Assembly: GCF_945957355.1 (NCBI RefSeq)
Contig: NZ_CAMFKM010000011.1
Span: 124,001-188,000, forward strand
DNA: 64,000 nucleotides
Direction of reading: 5' to 3'
Source: an uncultured Reyranella sp.
Lineage (GTDB): Bacteria > Pseudomonadota > Alphaproteobacteria > Reyranellales > Reyranellaceae
Program-made: the position numbers and the translations under genes
In this document: positions 50,872 to 59,637 of the stretch, piece after piece
Layout of the letters: each line of letters opens with the position of its first letter
Numbering within the stretch: the stretch's first letter is position 1
The notes under the pieces: model-generated
The model's input: the letters and a program-made list of their open reading frames with translations, nothing else
The model's database searches: none
What the model was told of the DNA's origin: nothing

Positions 50872-52179
50872 CTACCCGTTCGTCATTTGCCGCGGGAGGA
50901 TCGTCACAATGTCGGGGAAGAGCGTGATGAGCAGCACGCCGACGCAGAGTAGGACGAAGAACGGCGCCGTGGACTTGGTGACGGTCCAGATGTCGCGCCC
51001 CGTCAGGCTCTGGAGGACATAGAGATTGAAGCCGACGGGCGGCGTGATCTGCGCCATCTCGACGACCAGGACGATGTAGATGCCGAACCATAGCGGATCG
51101 ATCTGCTGCGCGGTGACCATCGGCAGCACCACAGGCGCCGTCAGGACGATCATCGAAACGCCGTCGAGGAAGCAGCCCAGCACGATGTAGAGCAGGGTGA
51201 GCAGCAGGATGAGCCCGTAGGGCGTGAGGCCAAGCCCGTTGACCCAGTTCGCCATCGTCGCCGGCAGCCCGGTGAACGCCATCGCCATGGTGACAAAGGC
51301 GGCGCCGACTAGGATCAGGCCGATCATGCAGCTCGTTCGAACCGCGCCCAGGAGGCTGTCCCTGAACGTTTCCCACGAGAGCGAGCCGGTGACCGCGGCG
51401 AGCACGAGGGCACCGACCACTCCCATGACGGCCGCCTCGGTGGGCGTCGCGACGCCGCCATAAATCGAGCCCAGAACGGTAACGATCAACAGGATCACGG
51501 GGATCAGGCGGCGCGCGTTCCAGATCTTCTCGCCGAAGGTCATCCGCATGTCGGCGGGCGGTACCTTGGTTGGGTTGAGAAGCGCCCAGCCGGCGGTGTA
51601 GGCCATGAACAGACCGATCATCATGAAGCCGGGCAGGAAGCCGGCGATGAACAGCCTGCCGATCGAAACCTGAGCGGTGATTCCGTACACGATCATCATG
51701 ATCGAGGGCGGAATGAGCAGTCCGAGCGTGCCGGATCCGGCCAGCGTTCCGATTGCCATGCCTTCGTGGTAGCCGCGCTTGCGCAGCTCCGGCATGCTCA
51801 TTCGACCGATCGTGGCGCAGGTGACGGACGACGAGCCCGAGACCGCCGCCATGACGCCGCACCCCAGGATGTTGACGTGCAGCAGACGGCCCGGAAGCCA
51901 GCCGAGCCAGGGGGCCAGTCCCTTGAACATGTCTTCCGACAGGCGTGACCGGAACAGGATCTCGCCCATCCAGATAAAGAGCGGCAGGGCGGTGAGTGCC
52001 CAACCCCAGCTCGAGTCCCAGATCGTGCTGGCGAGAAGCGATCCCGTGGGAGCCGGCGTGAAGAAGAATAGCGCGACGAAACCGACGACGACGAGCGTCA
52101 CGCCGACCCAGACACCGCTCGCGAGCAGCAGGAAGAGAGTGCCGAGAACCGTCGTCGCAAGGATGACCTCTCCGCTCAT
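50872..52179 (-). CDS. dctM: TRAP transporter large permease
   Basis: A 435-residue, about 12-helix protein of the TRAP DctM family. Family motifs include LASGVWVGVTLVVVGFVALF at the N-terminus, AVSGSSSVTCATIGRMSMPE near residue 125, then GTLGLLIPPSIMMIVYGITA near 155 and QITPPVGFNLYVLQS near 380. It catalyses sodium- or proton-driven uptake of an organic acid together with the small permease and binding protein. It overlaps dctQ by four bases (ATGA). The stop is 15 bases from the convergent hypothetical gene. Confidence 0.9.
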   Translation of the reverse strand: MSGEVILATTVLGTLFLLLASGVWVGVTLVVVGFVALFFFTPAPTGSLLASTIWDSSWGWALTALPLFIWMGEILFRSRLSEDMFKGLAPWLGWLPGRLLHVNILGCGVMAAVSGSSSVTCATIGRMSMPELRKRGYHEGMAIGTLAGSGTLGLLIPPSIMMIVYGITAQVSIGRLFIAGFLPGFMMIGLFMAYTAGWALLNPTKVPPADMRMTFGEKIWNARRLIPVILLIVTVLGSIYGGVATPTEAAVMGVVGALVLAAVTGSLSWETFRDSLLGAVRTSCMIGLILVGAAFVTMAMAFTGLPATMANWVNGLGLTPYGLILLLTLLYIVLGCFLDGVSMIVLTAPVVLPMVTAQQIDPLWFGIYIVLVVEMAQITPPVGFNLYVLQSLTGRDIWTVTKSTAPFFVLLCVGVLLITLFPDIVTILPRQMTNG

Positions 52180-52751
52180 CGGATCGCCGCCTTTCCAGTT
52201 CCGACGGCATCGCCGGCCATGCTCAGGGAAGCCGCTTCGAGTTCCTCGTCGATCGCCTGTGCTTCCGCGTCGGCGAAGTCCGGAATCCGGCCGCCAATGG
52301 TTTGAAAGAGCTCGTCGAGGAACCCGATCGTCATGATCGAAGCGCCGAGAGCCATGCCGATTTGCGGAATCCAGAACGGTACCGCCATGAGCCCGGGGCT
52401 GGTGTCGCCGAAGAGGAAGGAATCGTAGGCCATCAGCCAGGCATTCGCCGACACATAGGCGAAGGCGGCCGCTCCCAGGCCACAGCACCAGGTCTCGACG
52501 CGACGCTTGTTCTCGGCCGAGAGTTTGCCGACCATCAGGGTCACCCGGATGTGGGCGTTGGCCCGCAACGTGTAGGCGAGACCCAGAAACGTCGACGCGG
52601 CCATGCAGAAGCCCGAGACTTCCGTGGCGTCGAAAGCGAAATTCAGGAACCGGCCCGCGATCTGCAGGAGGATCGTCACGCCGATCATCACCAGGAAGAA
52701 AGCGGAGAGCAGACCGCTCACGCTGTAGAGAGTATCGAGAGCACGCCGCAT
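52176..52751 (-). CDS. dctQ: TRAP transporter small permease
   Basis: A 191-residue, four-helix membrane protein. The conserved elements are FFLVMIGVTILLQIAGRFLN, the gate-like EVSGFCMAASTFLGLAYTLR, and HIRVTLMVGKLS, all usual for DctQ. ATG 52749-52751 is preferred; a GTG at 52754 is a one-codon alternative. It is separated from dctP by 60 bases that hold a strong hairpin, and it is translationally coupled to dctM. Confidence 0.85.
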   Translation of the reverse strand: MRRALDTLYSVSGLLSAFFLVMIGVTILLQIAGRFLNFAFDATEVSGFCMAASTFLGLAYTLRANAHIRVTLMVGKLSAENKRRVETWCCGLGAAAFAYVSANAWLMAYDSFLFGDTSPGLMAVPFWIPQIGMALGASIMTIGFLDELFQTIGGRIPDFADAEAQAIDEELEAASLSMAGDAVGTGKAAIR

Positions 52752-52772
52752 CACATCACCACCAGCGAGACG

Positions 52773-52803
52773 GACGCCCGGCCGTCGTGGACGGCCGGGC
52801 GTC
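52773..52803 (-). terminator. Intercistronic hairpin between dctP and dctQ
   Basis: GACGCCCGGCCGTC (52773-52786), a three-base loop and GACGGCCGGGCGTC (52790-52803) give a perfect 14-bp stem, all G+C but four pairs. It follows the dctP stop by eight bases on the transcript. Such a stem usually protects the upstream message or terminates part of it, so that binding protein exceeds permease. Confidence 0.6.
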
Positions 52804-52811
52804 GCTTGACC

Positions 52812-53819
52812 TCAGTTCGTCTTCTGACCGGACATGTAGGCATTGAGGACCGCAACGGCGGCGGGGCTGGCCGTCGCCTTCCACTCGTCGGCCATCTGGA
52901 TACCGACCTTCTTCATGGCGGCGAGCACGGCCGGCGGTCCACCCGTCACCGTCATGCCGTTCTTCTTGAGCACGGCCGCCTTCTCGTCACCGGCCGCCTT
53001 GCTCATCTCCCAGGACCGCTTCGTGTAAGCGGCCGCAGCGTCCATCACCACCTTCTGATCGGCGGGCGACAGGGCGGAGAAGGCGCGCTTGCTGAAGATC
53101 AGGGCGTTCTTCGACAGGATCGCACCCACGTCCGTGAAGTACTTGGTGTTGTCCCAGGCCTGGATGTCGACCCCGGTCTGGGCGCTCGTGAACAGGGCCT
53201 CGATCAGGCCGGTGGAGAAGGCCTGCGGAATTTCGGCAAAGGGCAGGATCGTCGCGTTGAAGCCCAGCAGGGTCGCCATCTTCTGGGTCGCCGTCGAATA
53301 GATGCGGATCTTCTTGCCCTTGAAGTCCTCGACCGAGTTGACCGGCGTCTTGGTGTAGAAGCCCTGGCTCGGCCACACCTGATAACCCGCGATCACCATG
53401 CCGGCCTTGTCGAACAGGCCTTTGAAGTACGGGTCCTGCAGCTCCATCAGCTTCCACGCTTCCTCGTAGGTCGAGGCGACGAAGGGCACGCCGTCGAGGA
53501 TGTACATCGGATCCTCGTTGCCGTAGACGCCGAGCCGGATTTCGCCGGCCTGTACCTGGCCGCGCTGGACCGCCGACTTGATGCTGTCGAGCTTGATCAG
53601 GCTGTCGTTGGTGTGGAGCGTGATCTTGAGCTTGCCACCGGTGCCCTTCTCGACGTCCTCGACCCATTTGCGCAGGTTCTGGGTCAGGAAGTTGTTCTCC
53701 GGATAACCGCTGGCCATCATCCACTGTGTCTGCGCGCTGGCGGTCGCTGCAAACGCGAAGCTTGCGCCGACGGCAGCGGCGGCCAGCCTCAGGGCCGAAA
53801 TCCTCGATATCAAGCTCAT
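52812..53819 (-). CDS. dctP: TRAP transporter solute-binding protein
   Basis: A 335-residue periplasmic protein. Signal peptide from ATG 53817-53819 (SALRLAAAAVGASFAFAATA). The mature part shows the DctP family's DSLIKLDSIKSAVQRGQVQ, EIRLGVYGNEDPMY, the arginine-region AGYQVWPSQGFYTKTPVN and GKKIRIYSTAT. The ligand should be a carboxylate. First gene of the dctP-dctQ-dctM operon; the 68-base gap to the ABC-F gene on the same strand gives room for a promoter, though I cannot pick one out. Confidence 0.88.
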   Translation of the reverse strand: MSLISRISALRLAAAAVGASFAFAATASAQTQWMMASGYPENNFLTQNLRKWVEDVEKGTGGKLKITLHTNDSLIKLDSIKSAVQRGQVQAGEIRLGVYGNEDPMYILDGVPFVASTYEEAWKLMELQDPYFKGLFDKAGMVIAGYQVWPSQGFYTKTPVNSVEDFKGKKIRIYSTATQKMATLLGFNATILPFAEIPQAFSTGLIEALFTSAQTGVDIQAWDNTKYFTDVGAILSKNALIFSKRAFSALSPADQKVVMDAAAAYTKRSWEMSKAAGDEKAAVLKKNGMTVTGGPPAVLAAMKKVGIQMADEWKATASPAAVAVLNAYMSGQKTN

Positions 53820-53887
53820 CCCTGTCCCCTGTCCCCGGGTGATAACTGCCACATCGGCTGCAACATCCATGCCATCGGGGTGAATGT

Positions 53888-55489
53888 TCATCGTCGCCGG
53901 GCGACCTCGCTGGGGGGCAATTCGAGACGACGCGTTGCGTCGATCGCCTCCAGGAAGGCCTCGTCGTGGCTCACGACCAGCAACGCGCCGTCATAGGCCC
54001 GCAGGCCGGCTTCCATCGCTTCGATCGACTCGATGTCGAGATGGTTGGTCGGCTCGTCAAGGATCAGGAGTGGTGGCGGCCTGGTGCCGCCCAGCACGCA
54101 GGCAAGCCCCGCCCGCAGCATCTGGCCGCCGCTCAAGGTCGACACGATCTGCAACGCCGCTTCGGCGCGGAACATGTAGCGGGCGAGGGCGGCACGGCAG
54201 GCATTCTCGTCGGCGCCGGGATTTATGCGCAGGAAGTTGTCGCGGATCGAGCGGGACGGTTGGAGCAAGCTGACCTGCTGGTCGAGCAGCGCGAAGTCCG
54301 TGTAGACCCGCACGCTGCCCGACCGTGGCGCGAGCCGGCCGGTGACGAGGGCGAGCAAGGTGGTCTTGCCCGACCCGTTCGGTCCTGAAATCGCCATGCG
54401 CTCACGTCCCGTGAGGGTGAAGGAGAGGCCGTCGATGATCGCCGGAGCCGTTCCGTAGCCCGTGCACACGGAATCGAGACGCAGCACGGTCCGGCCGGCC
54501 GGCAGCCCGGTCGACGGCAACTGCATCGACAGCGGCTGCAGGACTTCGATGCGCTGTCGCGCGGCAGCGGCCTCCTCGACGGCCTGCGTCCGTCGCCGCT
54601 CAGCGATCCGCGCATCGTCGCCCGAAGTGGCTTGCGCGCGATCCTGCCGCGCACCGGCCAGGATACGCGGCATATCGCCCTTCGCCCGCTTGCGCTGGCC
54701 GGCGCCGTCGCTGCGCGCTTTGCGCTCGGCCTTCAGCTGCGTCGCGCGTGTCACCTCCGCGATGCGGCGTTCGGCGTCGGCAAGGTCGTGCCGGGCGGCG
54801 GCCAGCTCCAGCGCCTTGCGCTTGCGATAGTGGCTCCAGTTGCCGCCGTAGCGGGTGACCCCGAGCGATGTCATCTCGACGGTGGCATCCATCGTCTCCA
54901 GCAATTCGCGATCGTGGCTGACGACGATCGCGCCCGTCCGCCACGTCGACAGGAGCTCGATCACGGACGCGCGTCCCTCGCGGTCAAGGTTGTTGGTCGG
55001 CTCGTCCAGCAGGATGAAATCTGGTTCGGTGAGGACCAGCGCGCACAGAGCGGCGCGCGTGCGCTGTCCACCCGAAAGGGCCGACAGCAGGGTCGACGGT
55101 CCGGCATCGAGGCCGACGCGCCCGAGCGCCGTGGCGATGCGCGCTTCGAGCGTCCACTCGGCCGATGCCAGCTCGTCAGCCGTGGCGTGGCCCTCGTCGG
55201 CGCGGCGCAGCAGGTCGAGTGCTTCGGTCACGCCCATCAGGTCCGCCAGCGTCTCCTGCGCCGACACCTGCACGCTCTGTCTGAGCATACCGATGGTGCC
55301 GGTGCTCGACACCGTTCCCGCCTGCGGCCGGCGTATGCCGGCGATGATCTCGAGCAGGGTCGTCTTGCCGACGCCGTTGCGGCCGACCAGGGCGGTGCGG
55401 CCGCCGTCGAAGCTCAGGTCCAGATTCTGGAGGAGGGCGCGGCCGTCAGGTGTGGTCGCGGTGAGGCCGGAAAGCGTGATGGAAGGCAT
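53888..55489 (-). CDS. ABC-F family ATPase
   Basis: A 533-residue protein with two ABC domains and no membrane segment. Domain 1: Walker A GRNGVGKTT, signature LSGGQRTRAAL and Walker B FILLDEPTNNLD. Domain 2: GPNGSGKTT, LSGGQMLRAGL and LLILDEPTNHLD. The linker of about 100 residues is very basic (KRKALELAAARHDLADAERR; KAERKARSDGAGQRKRAKGD), as expected for the ribosome-binding P-site tip interaction motif of translation-factor ABC-Fs. It could be a resistance or housekeeping type. The start MPSITLSG is taken at 55487-55489, with a GTG/ATG choice eight codons upstream. Confidence 0.85.
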   Translation of the reverse strand: MPSITLSGLTATTPDGRALLQNLDLSFDGGRTALVGRNGVGKTTLLEIIAGIRRPQAGTVSSTGTIGMLRQSVQVSAQETLADLMGVTEALDLLRRADEGHATADELASAEWTLEARIATALGRVGLDAGPSTLLSALSGGQRTRAALCALVLTEPDFILLDEPTNNLDREGRASVIELLSTWRTGAIVVSHDRELLETMDATVEMTSLGVTRYGGNWSHYRKRKALELAAARHDLADAERRIAEVTRATQLKAERKARSDGAGQRKRAKGDMPRILAGARQDRAQATSGDDARIAERRRTQAVEEAAAARQRIEVLQPLSMQLPSTGLPAGRTVLRLDSVCTGYGTAPAIIDGLSFTLTGRERMAISGPNGSGKTTLLALVTGRLAPRSGSVRVYTDFALLDQQVSLLQPSRSIRDNFLRINPGADENACRAALARYMFRAEAALQIVSTLSGGQMLRAGLACVLGGTRPPPLLILDEPTNHLDIESIEAMEAGLRAYDGALLVVSHDEAFLEAIDATRRLELPPSEVARRR

Positions 55490-55541
55490 GGAAATGGAGT
55501 CCCCTGTTGGCAAGGCGGGTGGGCATTGCGGTCAGGTGGAA

Positions 55542-55565
55542 ATCCATTTCGGTGCGATCCATTTC
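55542..55565 (-). promoter_or_regulatory. Direct repeats ahead of the ABC-F gene
   Basis: ATCCATTTC occurs at 55542-55550 and again at 55557-55565, a 15-bp period, in the 133-bp gap upstream of the ABC-F start. The first copy extends to GAAATCCATTTC, a partial dyad. A transcription-factor site is plausible; a pair of -35/-10 elements is not obvious. Confidence 0.3.
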
Positions 55566-55622
55566 TGTTGGCGACGGCTGCTAGATAGGCGCGGCCGTCG
55601 CCCCAATCAAGGAAGGGCAGCC

Positions 55623-56741
55623 TCACCCCGTGAGACGCTGCCCGCCGATGCGGTGATCCTTCAGGACTTCCGGGCGGAAGACGACGCCGTGACCGGGTCG
55701 CTCGGGCGGCGACATGGTGCCGTCGGCGGCGGGCAGCACCGGCTCGATCCAGAGATCGTCGTTCCAGTCCATGTATTCGAGGTAGCTGGCATTGGGGATC
55801 GAGGCCAGCACATGGACCATCTGCTCGTGGAACAGGTGCGGCGCGAGCCGGATGCCGTAGGGCTCGGCCATCGACGCGATCTTGCGGAGCTCCGAGTAGC
55901 CGCCGCGCATCGGGTCGGGCTGCAGGATCGGCGTGCCCGGATGCTCGAAGAAGGGCCTGAGGTCGTTCCGCATGAAGTGACTCTCGCCACCGACCACGCG
56001 CGTCTTCAGCGCCGCGGCGATGCGGCGATAGCCCGCGAAGTCTTCCGCGACGACCGGTTCCTCCAGCCAGTAGGGATCGAATTCGTCGATGCGATGGCCG
56101 GCCTGGATGGCGGTGTCGGCGTCCCAGCCCATGTTGACGTCGATCATGATCTCGATGCCGTCGCCCATCGCCTCGCGCATCGCCTTCACGTTGGCCACGT
56201 CCTCGCGCCACGGCCTGATATGCGCCACCTGCATCTTGATGGCCTTGAGTCCCTGGGCGGTGAATTCCTTGGCGCGCCGGATCATCCCGTCGCGGCCCAG
56301 GCCCCGGAAACAGCCCGAGCCGTAGGCGGGGATCTTCGTCCGGGCCGCGCCCCACAGGCGGAACAGCGGCAGGCCGGCACGCTTGCCCACGATGTCCCAC
56401 AGCGCCATGTCGACCGCGCTCTGGGCGAACAGGGTGACGCCCATGCGGCCCAGCCAGAAATTGTTCTTGTAGAGGGTCTGCCAGATGTCCTCGATCTCGG
56501 TGGCGTCGCGGCCGATCACATAGGGCGCTATCAGCTCCTTCATGCAGGCGTCCAGCGTGTGCAGACCGCCATGCAACGGCATCAGGTAGCTCATCCCGAC
56601 CAGCCCGCCCTGCGTCTCGATCTCCAGCGCGAAGATCTCGCGCGGCCCCGGCGCCAGGATCCCCGCGGCCGGCGGCGAGGACCGCCACGGCACCTGCAGC
56701 AGTGTCGTACGAAGCTCGACGATGGTGGTCGGAGTGGTCAT
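55623..56741 (-). CDS. Mandelate racemase/muconate lactonizing enzyme family protein
   Basis: A 372-residue enolase-superfamily enzyme. The catalytic barrel carries a lysine in GLKAIKMQVAH near residue 165. The three metal ligands are seen in MIDVNMGWD (Asp), WLEEPVV (Glu) and VGGESHFM (Glu). A histidine in RLAPHLFHEQM near 300 is the likely general base. It probably dehydrates or epimerises a sugar acid or similar carboxylate. It is divergent from cimA with 44 bases between start codons. Confidence 0.8.
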   Translation of the reverse strand: MTTPTTIVELRTTLLQVPWRSSPPAAGILAPGPREIFALEIETQGGLVGMSYLMPLHGGLHTLDACMKELIAPYVIGRDATEIEDIWQTLYKNNFWLGRMGVTLFAQSAVDMALWDIVGKRAGLPLFRLWGAARTKIPAYGSGCFRGLGRDGMIRRAKEFTAQGLKAIKMQVAHIRPWREDVANVKAMREAMGDGIEIMIDVNMGWDADTAIQAGHRIDEFDPYWLEEPVVAEDFAGYRRIAAALKTRVVGGESHFMRNDLRPFFEHPGTPILQPDPMRGGYSELRKIASMAEPYGIRLAPHLFHEQMVHVLASIPNASYLEYMDWNDDLWIEPVLPAADGTMSPPERPGHGVVFRPEVLKDHRIGGQRLTG

Positions 56742-56785
56742 AAGGCGTATCTCCCGAGGTTTCCCGACACTATGATGCGCGCGCC

Positions 56786-58393
56786 ATGAGCCAGTCCAAC
56801 CGAGTCTATCTCTTCGACACCACCCTGCGAGACGGGGCCCAGACGCAGGGCGTCGATTTCACCGTGGCCGACAAGGCCGCGATTGCGCGCGAGCTCGACC
56901 GGTTGGGCATTGATTACATTGAAGGCGGCTGGCCGGGGGCGAATCCGACCGACGACCGGTTCTTCGCCGATCCGCCGGAATTCCAGAACGCCAAGTTCGT
57001 GGCCTTCGGCATGACCCGTCGCGCCGGGCGCAGCGCCGCCAACGATCCGGGCCTCGCGTCGATCCTGCAGACCAAGGCGCGCAACGTCTGCATGGTCGGC
57101 AAGACCTGGGACTTCCATGTCGACGTGGCCCTAGAGGTCGACCGGAGCGAGTATCTCGAGATGATCTCCGACTCGCTCTCCTATGCGAAGAGCCGCATGG
57201 ACGAGACGATGTTCGACGCCGAGCATTTCTTCGACGGCTACAAGGCCAACCCCGACTACGCCATGGCCTGCCTTGCCGCCGCCGAGAAAGCGGGCGCGCG
57301 CTGGATGGTGCTTTGCGACACCAACGGCGGAACCCTGCCGCACGAGGTCGAGCGCATCGTGGGCGAGGTGGTGAAGAAGATCCCGGGCGACCGGCTCGGT
57401 ATCCATACGCACAACGACACCGAGAATGCCGTTGCCAACACCCTCGCCGCCGTGCGCGCCGGCGTGCGCCAGGTCCAGGGTACGATCAACGGGCTGGGCG
57501 AACGCTGCGGCAATGCCAACATGATCGCGTTGATCCCCAACCTCGTGCTGAAGATGGGCTTCGACACCGGGCTGAAGGACGGGGCGATGCAGCGGCTGAC
57601 GCATCTATCGCGCCTGCTCGACGACCGGCTGAACATGCCGACCAACCGCAGCGCGGCCTATGTCGGCACGCGCGCCTTCGCCCACAAGGGTGGCCTGCAC
57701 GTCTCGGCGGTCGAGAAGGATCCGCGGACCTACGAGCATGTCGACCCGGAAGTGGTCGGCAACCAGCGCATCATCGTCGTCAGCGACCAAGCCGGCCGTT
57801 CCAACATCATGGCGCGCTTCCGCCAGATCGGCCTCGAGGTCGATCCGAAGCATCCCGGCGTCGCGCGTCTGCTGGAGATCGTGAAGGACCGCGAATCCGA
57901 GGGGTATGCCTACGACGGCGCAGATGCGAGCTTCGAACTCCTGGCGCGGCACGAGCTGCACACCGTGCCCAGCTACTTCGCCCTGCAGAGCTTCCGCGTG
58001 CTGGCGGAGCGGCGGGTCAATGCCCGCGGCCAGACCGTGGCGCTGTCGGAAGCCACCGTGAAGCTCGACATTGCCGGCCGCCGCGCAATGGAGGTGGGCG
58101 AGGGCAACGGCCCGGTGAATGCGCTCGATGCTGCGCTGCGAAAGGCGCTCGTGCCGGTCTATCCCGAGCTGGAGGACATGCGGCTGGTCGACTTCAAGGT
58201 CCGCATTCTCGACTCGGCAGGCGGAACGGCGGCGACGACCCGCGTCATGATCGAGAGTGCGGATGCGAAGGGACGGCGCTGGAGCACGATCGGCGTGTCA
58301 CCCAACATTGTCGATGCCTCCTACAACGCGCTCCACGACGCCATCACCTATAAGCTCTTCCGCGACGGCGCCCGCCCGGCCCAGCCTGCCTAG
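56786..58393 (+). CDS. cimA: Citramalate synthase
   Basis: A 535-residue acyltransferase of the isopropylmalate-synthase family that joins pyruvate and acetyl-CoA to (R)-citramalate, the entry to isoleucine by the threonine-independent route. The HMGL barrel shows LFDTTLRDGAQTQGVDF at the N-terminus and the metal-binding HTHNDTENAVANT near residue 210. The C-terminal LeuA-type regulatory domain follows after about 390 (RALGRR-like segments and VSPNIVDASYNALHDAITY). The length with this regulatory domain fits CimA well, better than LeuA or homocitrate synthase. Confidence 0.85.
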   Translation: MSQSNRVYLFDTTLRDGAQTQGVDFTVADKAAIARELDRLGIDYIEGGWPGANPTDDRFFADPPEFQNAKFVAFGMTRRAGRSAANDPGLASILQTKARNVCMVGKTWDFHVDVALEVDRSEYLEMISDSLSYAKSRMDETMFDAEHFFDGYKANPDYAMACLAAAEKAGARWMVLCDTNGGTLPHEVERIVGEVVKKIPGDRLGIHTHNDTENAVANTLAAVRAGVRQVQGTINGLGERCGNANMIALIPNLVLKMGFDTGLKDGAMQRLTHLSRLLDDRLNMPTNRSAAYVGTRAFAHKGGLHVSAVEKDPRTYEHVDPEVVGNQRIIVVSDQAGRSNIMARFRQIGLEVDPKHPGVARLLEIVKDRESEGYAYDGADASFELLARHELHTVPSYFALQSFRVLAERRVNARGQTVALSEATVKLDIAGRRAMEVGEGNGPVNALDAALRKALVPVYPELEDMRLVDFKVRILDSAGGTAATTRVMIESADAKGRRWSTIGVSPNIVDASYNALHDAITYKLFRDGARPAQPA

Positions 58394-58475
58394 CAGCACC
58401 TCCGGCGCGGCCGGCGTAGCAGCCATGCCGCACCCGGCGGTTGACCTCCGGTAGAGCGGGGCAGACCATGGAAGG

Positions 58476-59633
58476 GTGCGAGACGGAGAGCAGCTGGAGA
58501 ACCAGGCACCGCCCATCGCGGCGGCGGCTACCCGTCGTCCGCGGCTTGGAGGGCGCGTCCTCGCGCGTGCCTTCATGTGGGCCCTCCCGGCGATCGTGCT
58601 GGCCGCCACGCTCTTCATCTGGCTGTCCTCGGGCGGTTCGGTCACGACCGACAACGCGTATGTGAAGGGCGACCGCGCCCAGATCGCAACCCAGCTTTCC
58701 GGCCTGATCGTCGAGGTCCCGGTGCAGGAGAACGAGAAGGTCTCGCGCGGCCAGCTCCTGTTCCGGCTGGACGACCAGTCCTATCGCCACGCGCTCAGCC
58801 GCATCGAGGCCGAGACCGAGACGGTGCGTGCCGAGATACGTGGCCTGCGTGCCCAATGGCGAACCAAGCGCGAGGAGATCAAGGCGGCGCTCAGCCAGCA
58901 GACCTTCGCGCAGGCCGAATTCGACCGGCAGTCGGAACTGGCCGAGAAGAAAGTCGCTTCCACCGCCAAGCTCGAGGAGGCCCGCATGGGCCTCGAGGTC
59001 GCGCGCCAGCGCATTTCGGCCGCGCAGGAGGATCTGCAGCGCATCGAGGCGGCGCTGGCCGGCAACCCCAAGATCCGCGCCGACGACCATCCCCGTGTGC
59101 GCCAGATGATGGCGATGCGCGAGGAAGCGCTGCTGCAGCTCCGTCGTACCACCATCGAATCGCCCCTCGACGGCATCGTTACCAAGCGCCCGGTGCCGGG
59201 CAGCTACGCCACCGCCGGCGTGCCCGTGATGGTGGTGGTGGCCGACAGCGATCTCTGGATCGAGGCCAACTTCAAGGAGACCGAGCTCACGCGCGTGCGG
59301 CCGGGCCAGAAGGTGCTGATCCACGTCGACACCTATCCGGAGTCCGAATGCCGGGGCACGGTGTCGAGCATCGCGCAATCGACGGGTGCGGAGTTCGCCG
59401 TGCTGCCGCCGCAGAATGCCAGCGGCAACTGGGTGAAAGTCGTGCAGCGCATTCCAGTGCGCTTGTCGGTGGCCTGCCGCCAGGGCGACCCGCCGCTCCG
59501 GGTGGGCATGAGCACGACCGTCGAGGTCGAGACCGGCCACACCCGCTCGCTCAGCAGCCTGTGGGCCGGATGGTCCAAGTCGCTCGGCCTCTCGGGTGCA
59601 TCGGCAGGCGCCTCCGCGACACCCAGGCCCTGA
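58476..59633 (+). CDS. Membrane fusion protein, EmrA/HlyD family
   Basis: A 385-residue adaptor. One N-terminal membrane helix (ALPAIVLAATLFIWLSSG) is followed by a lipoyl half-domain (TTDNAYVKGDRAQIATQLSG), a long coiled coil of about 110 residues, then the second lipoyl half (TTIESPLDGIVTKRPVPGSY) and a beta-barrel domain. TTDNAYV is the EmrA signature. A GTG start at 58476 is used. Its stop is only four bases before the EmrB-like gene, so together they form a tripartite drug-export pump with an outer-membrane partner from elsewhere. Confidence 0.85.
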   Translation: MRDGEQLENQAPPIAAAATRRPRLGGRVLARAFMWALPAIVLAATLFIWLSSGGSVTTDNAYVKGDRAQIATQLSGLIVEVPVQENEKVSRGQLLFRLDDQSYRHALSRIEAETETVRAEIRGLRAQWRTKREEIKAALSQQTFAQAEFDRQSELAEKKVASTAKLEEARMGLEVARQRISAAQEDLQRIEAALAGNPKIRADDHPRVRQMMAMREEALLQLRRTTIESPLDGIVTKRPVPGSYATAGVPVMVVVADSDLWIEANFKETELTRVRPGQKVLIHVDTYPESECRGTVSSIAQSTGAEFAVLPPQNASGNWVKVVQRIPVRLSVACRQGDPPLRVGMSTTVEVETGHTRSLSSLWAGWSKSLGLSGASAGASATPRP

Positions 59634-59637
59634 GCCG

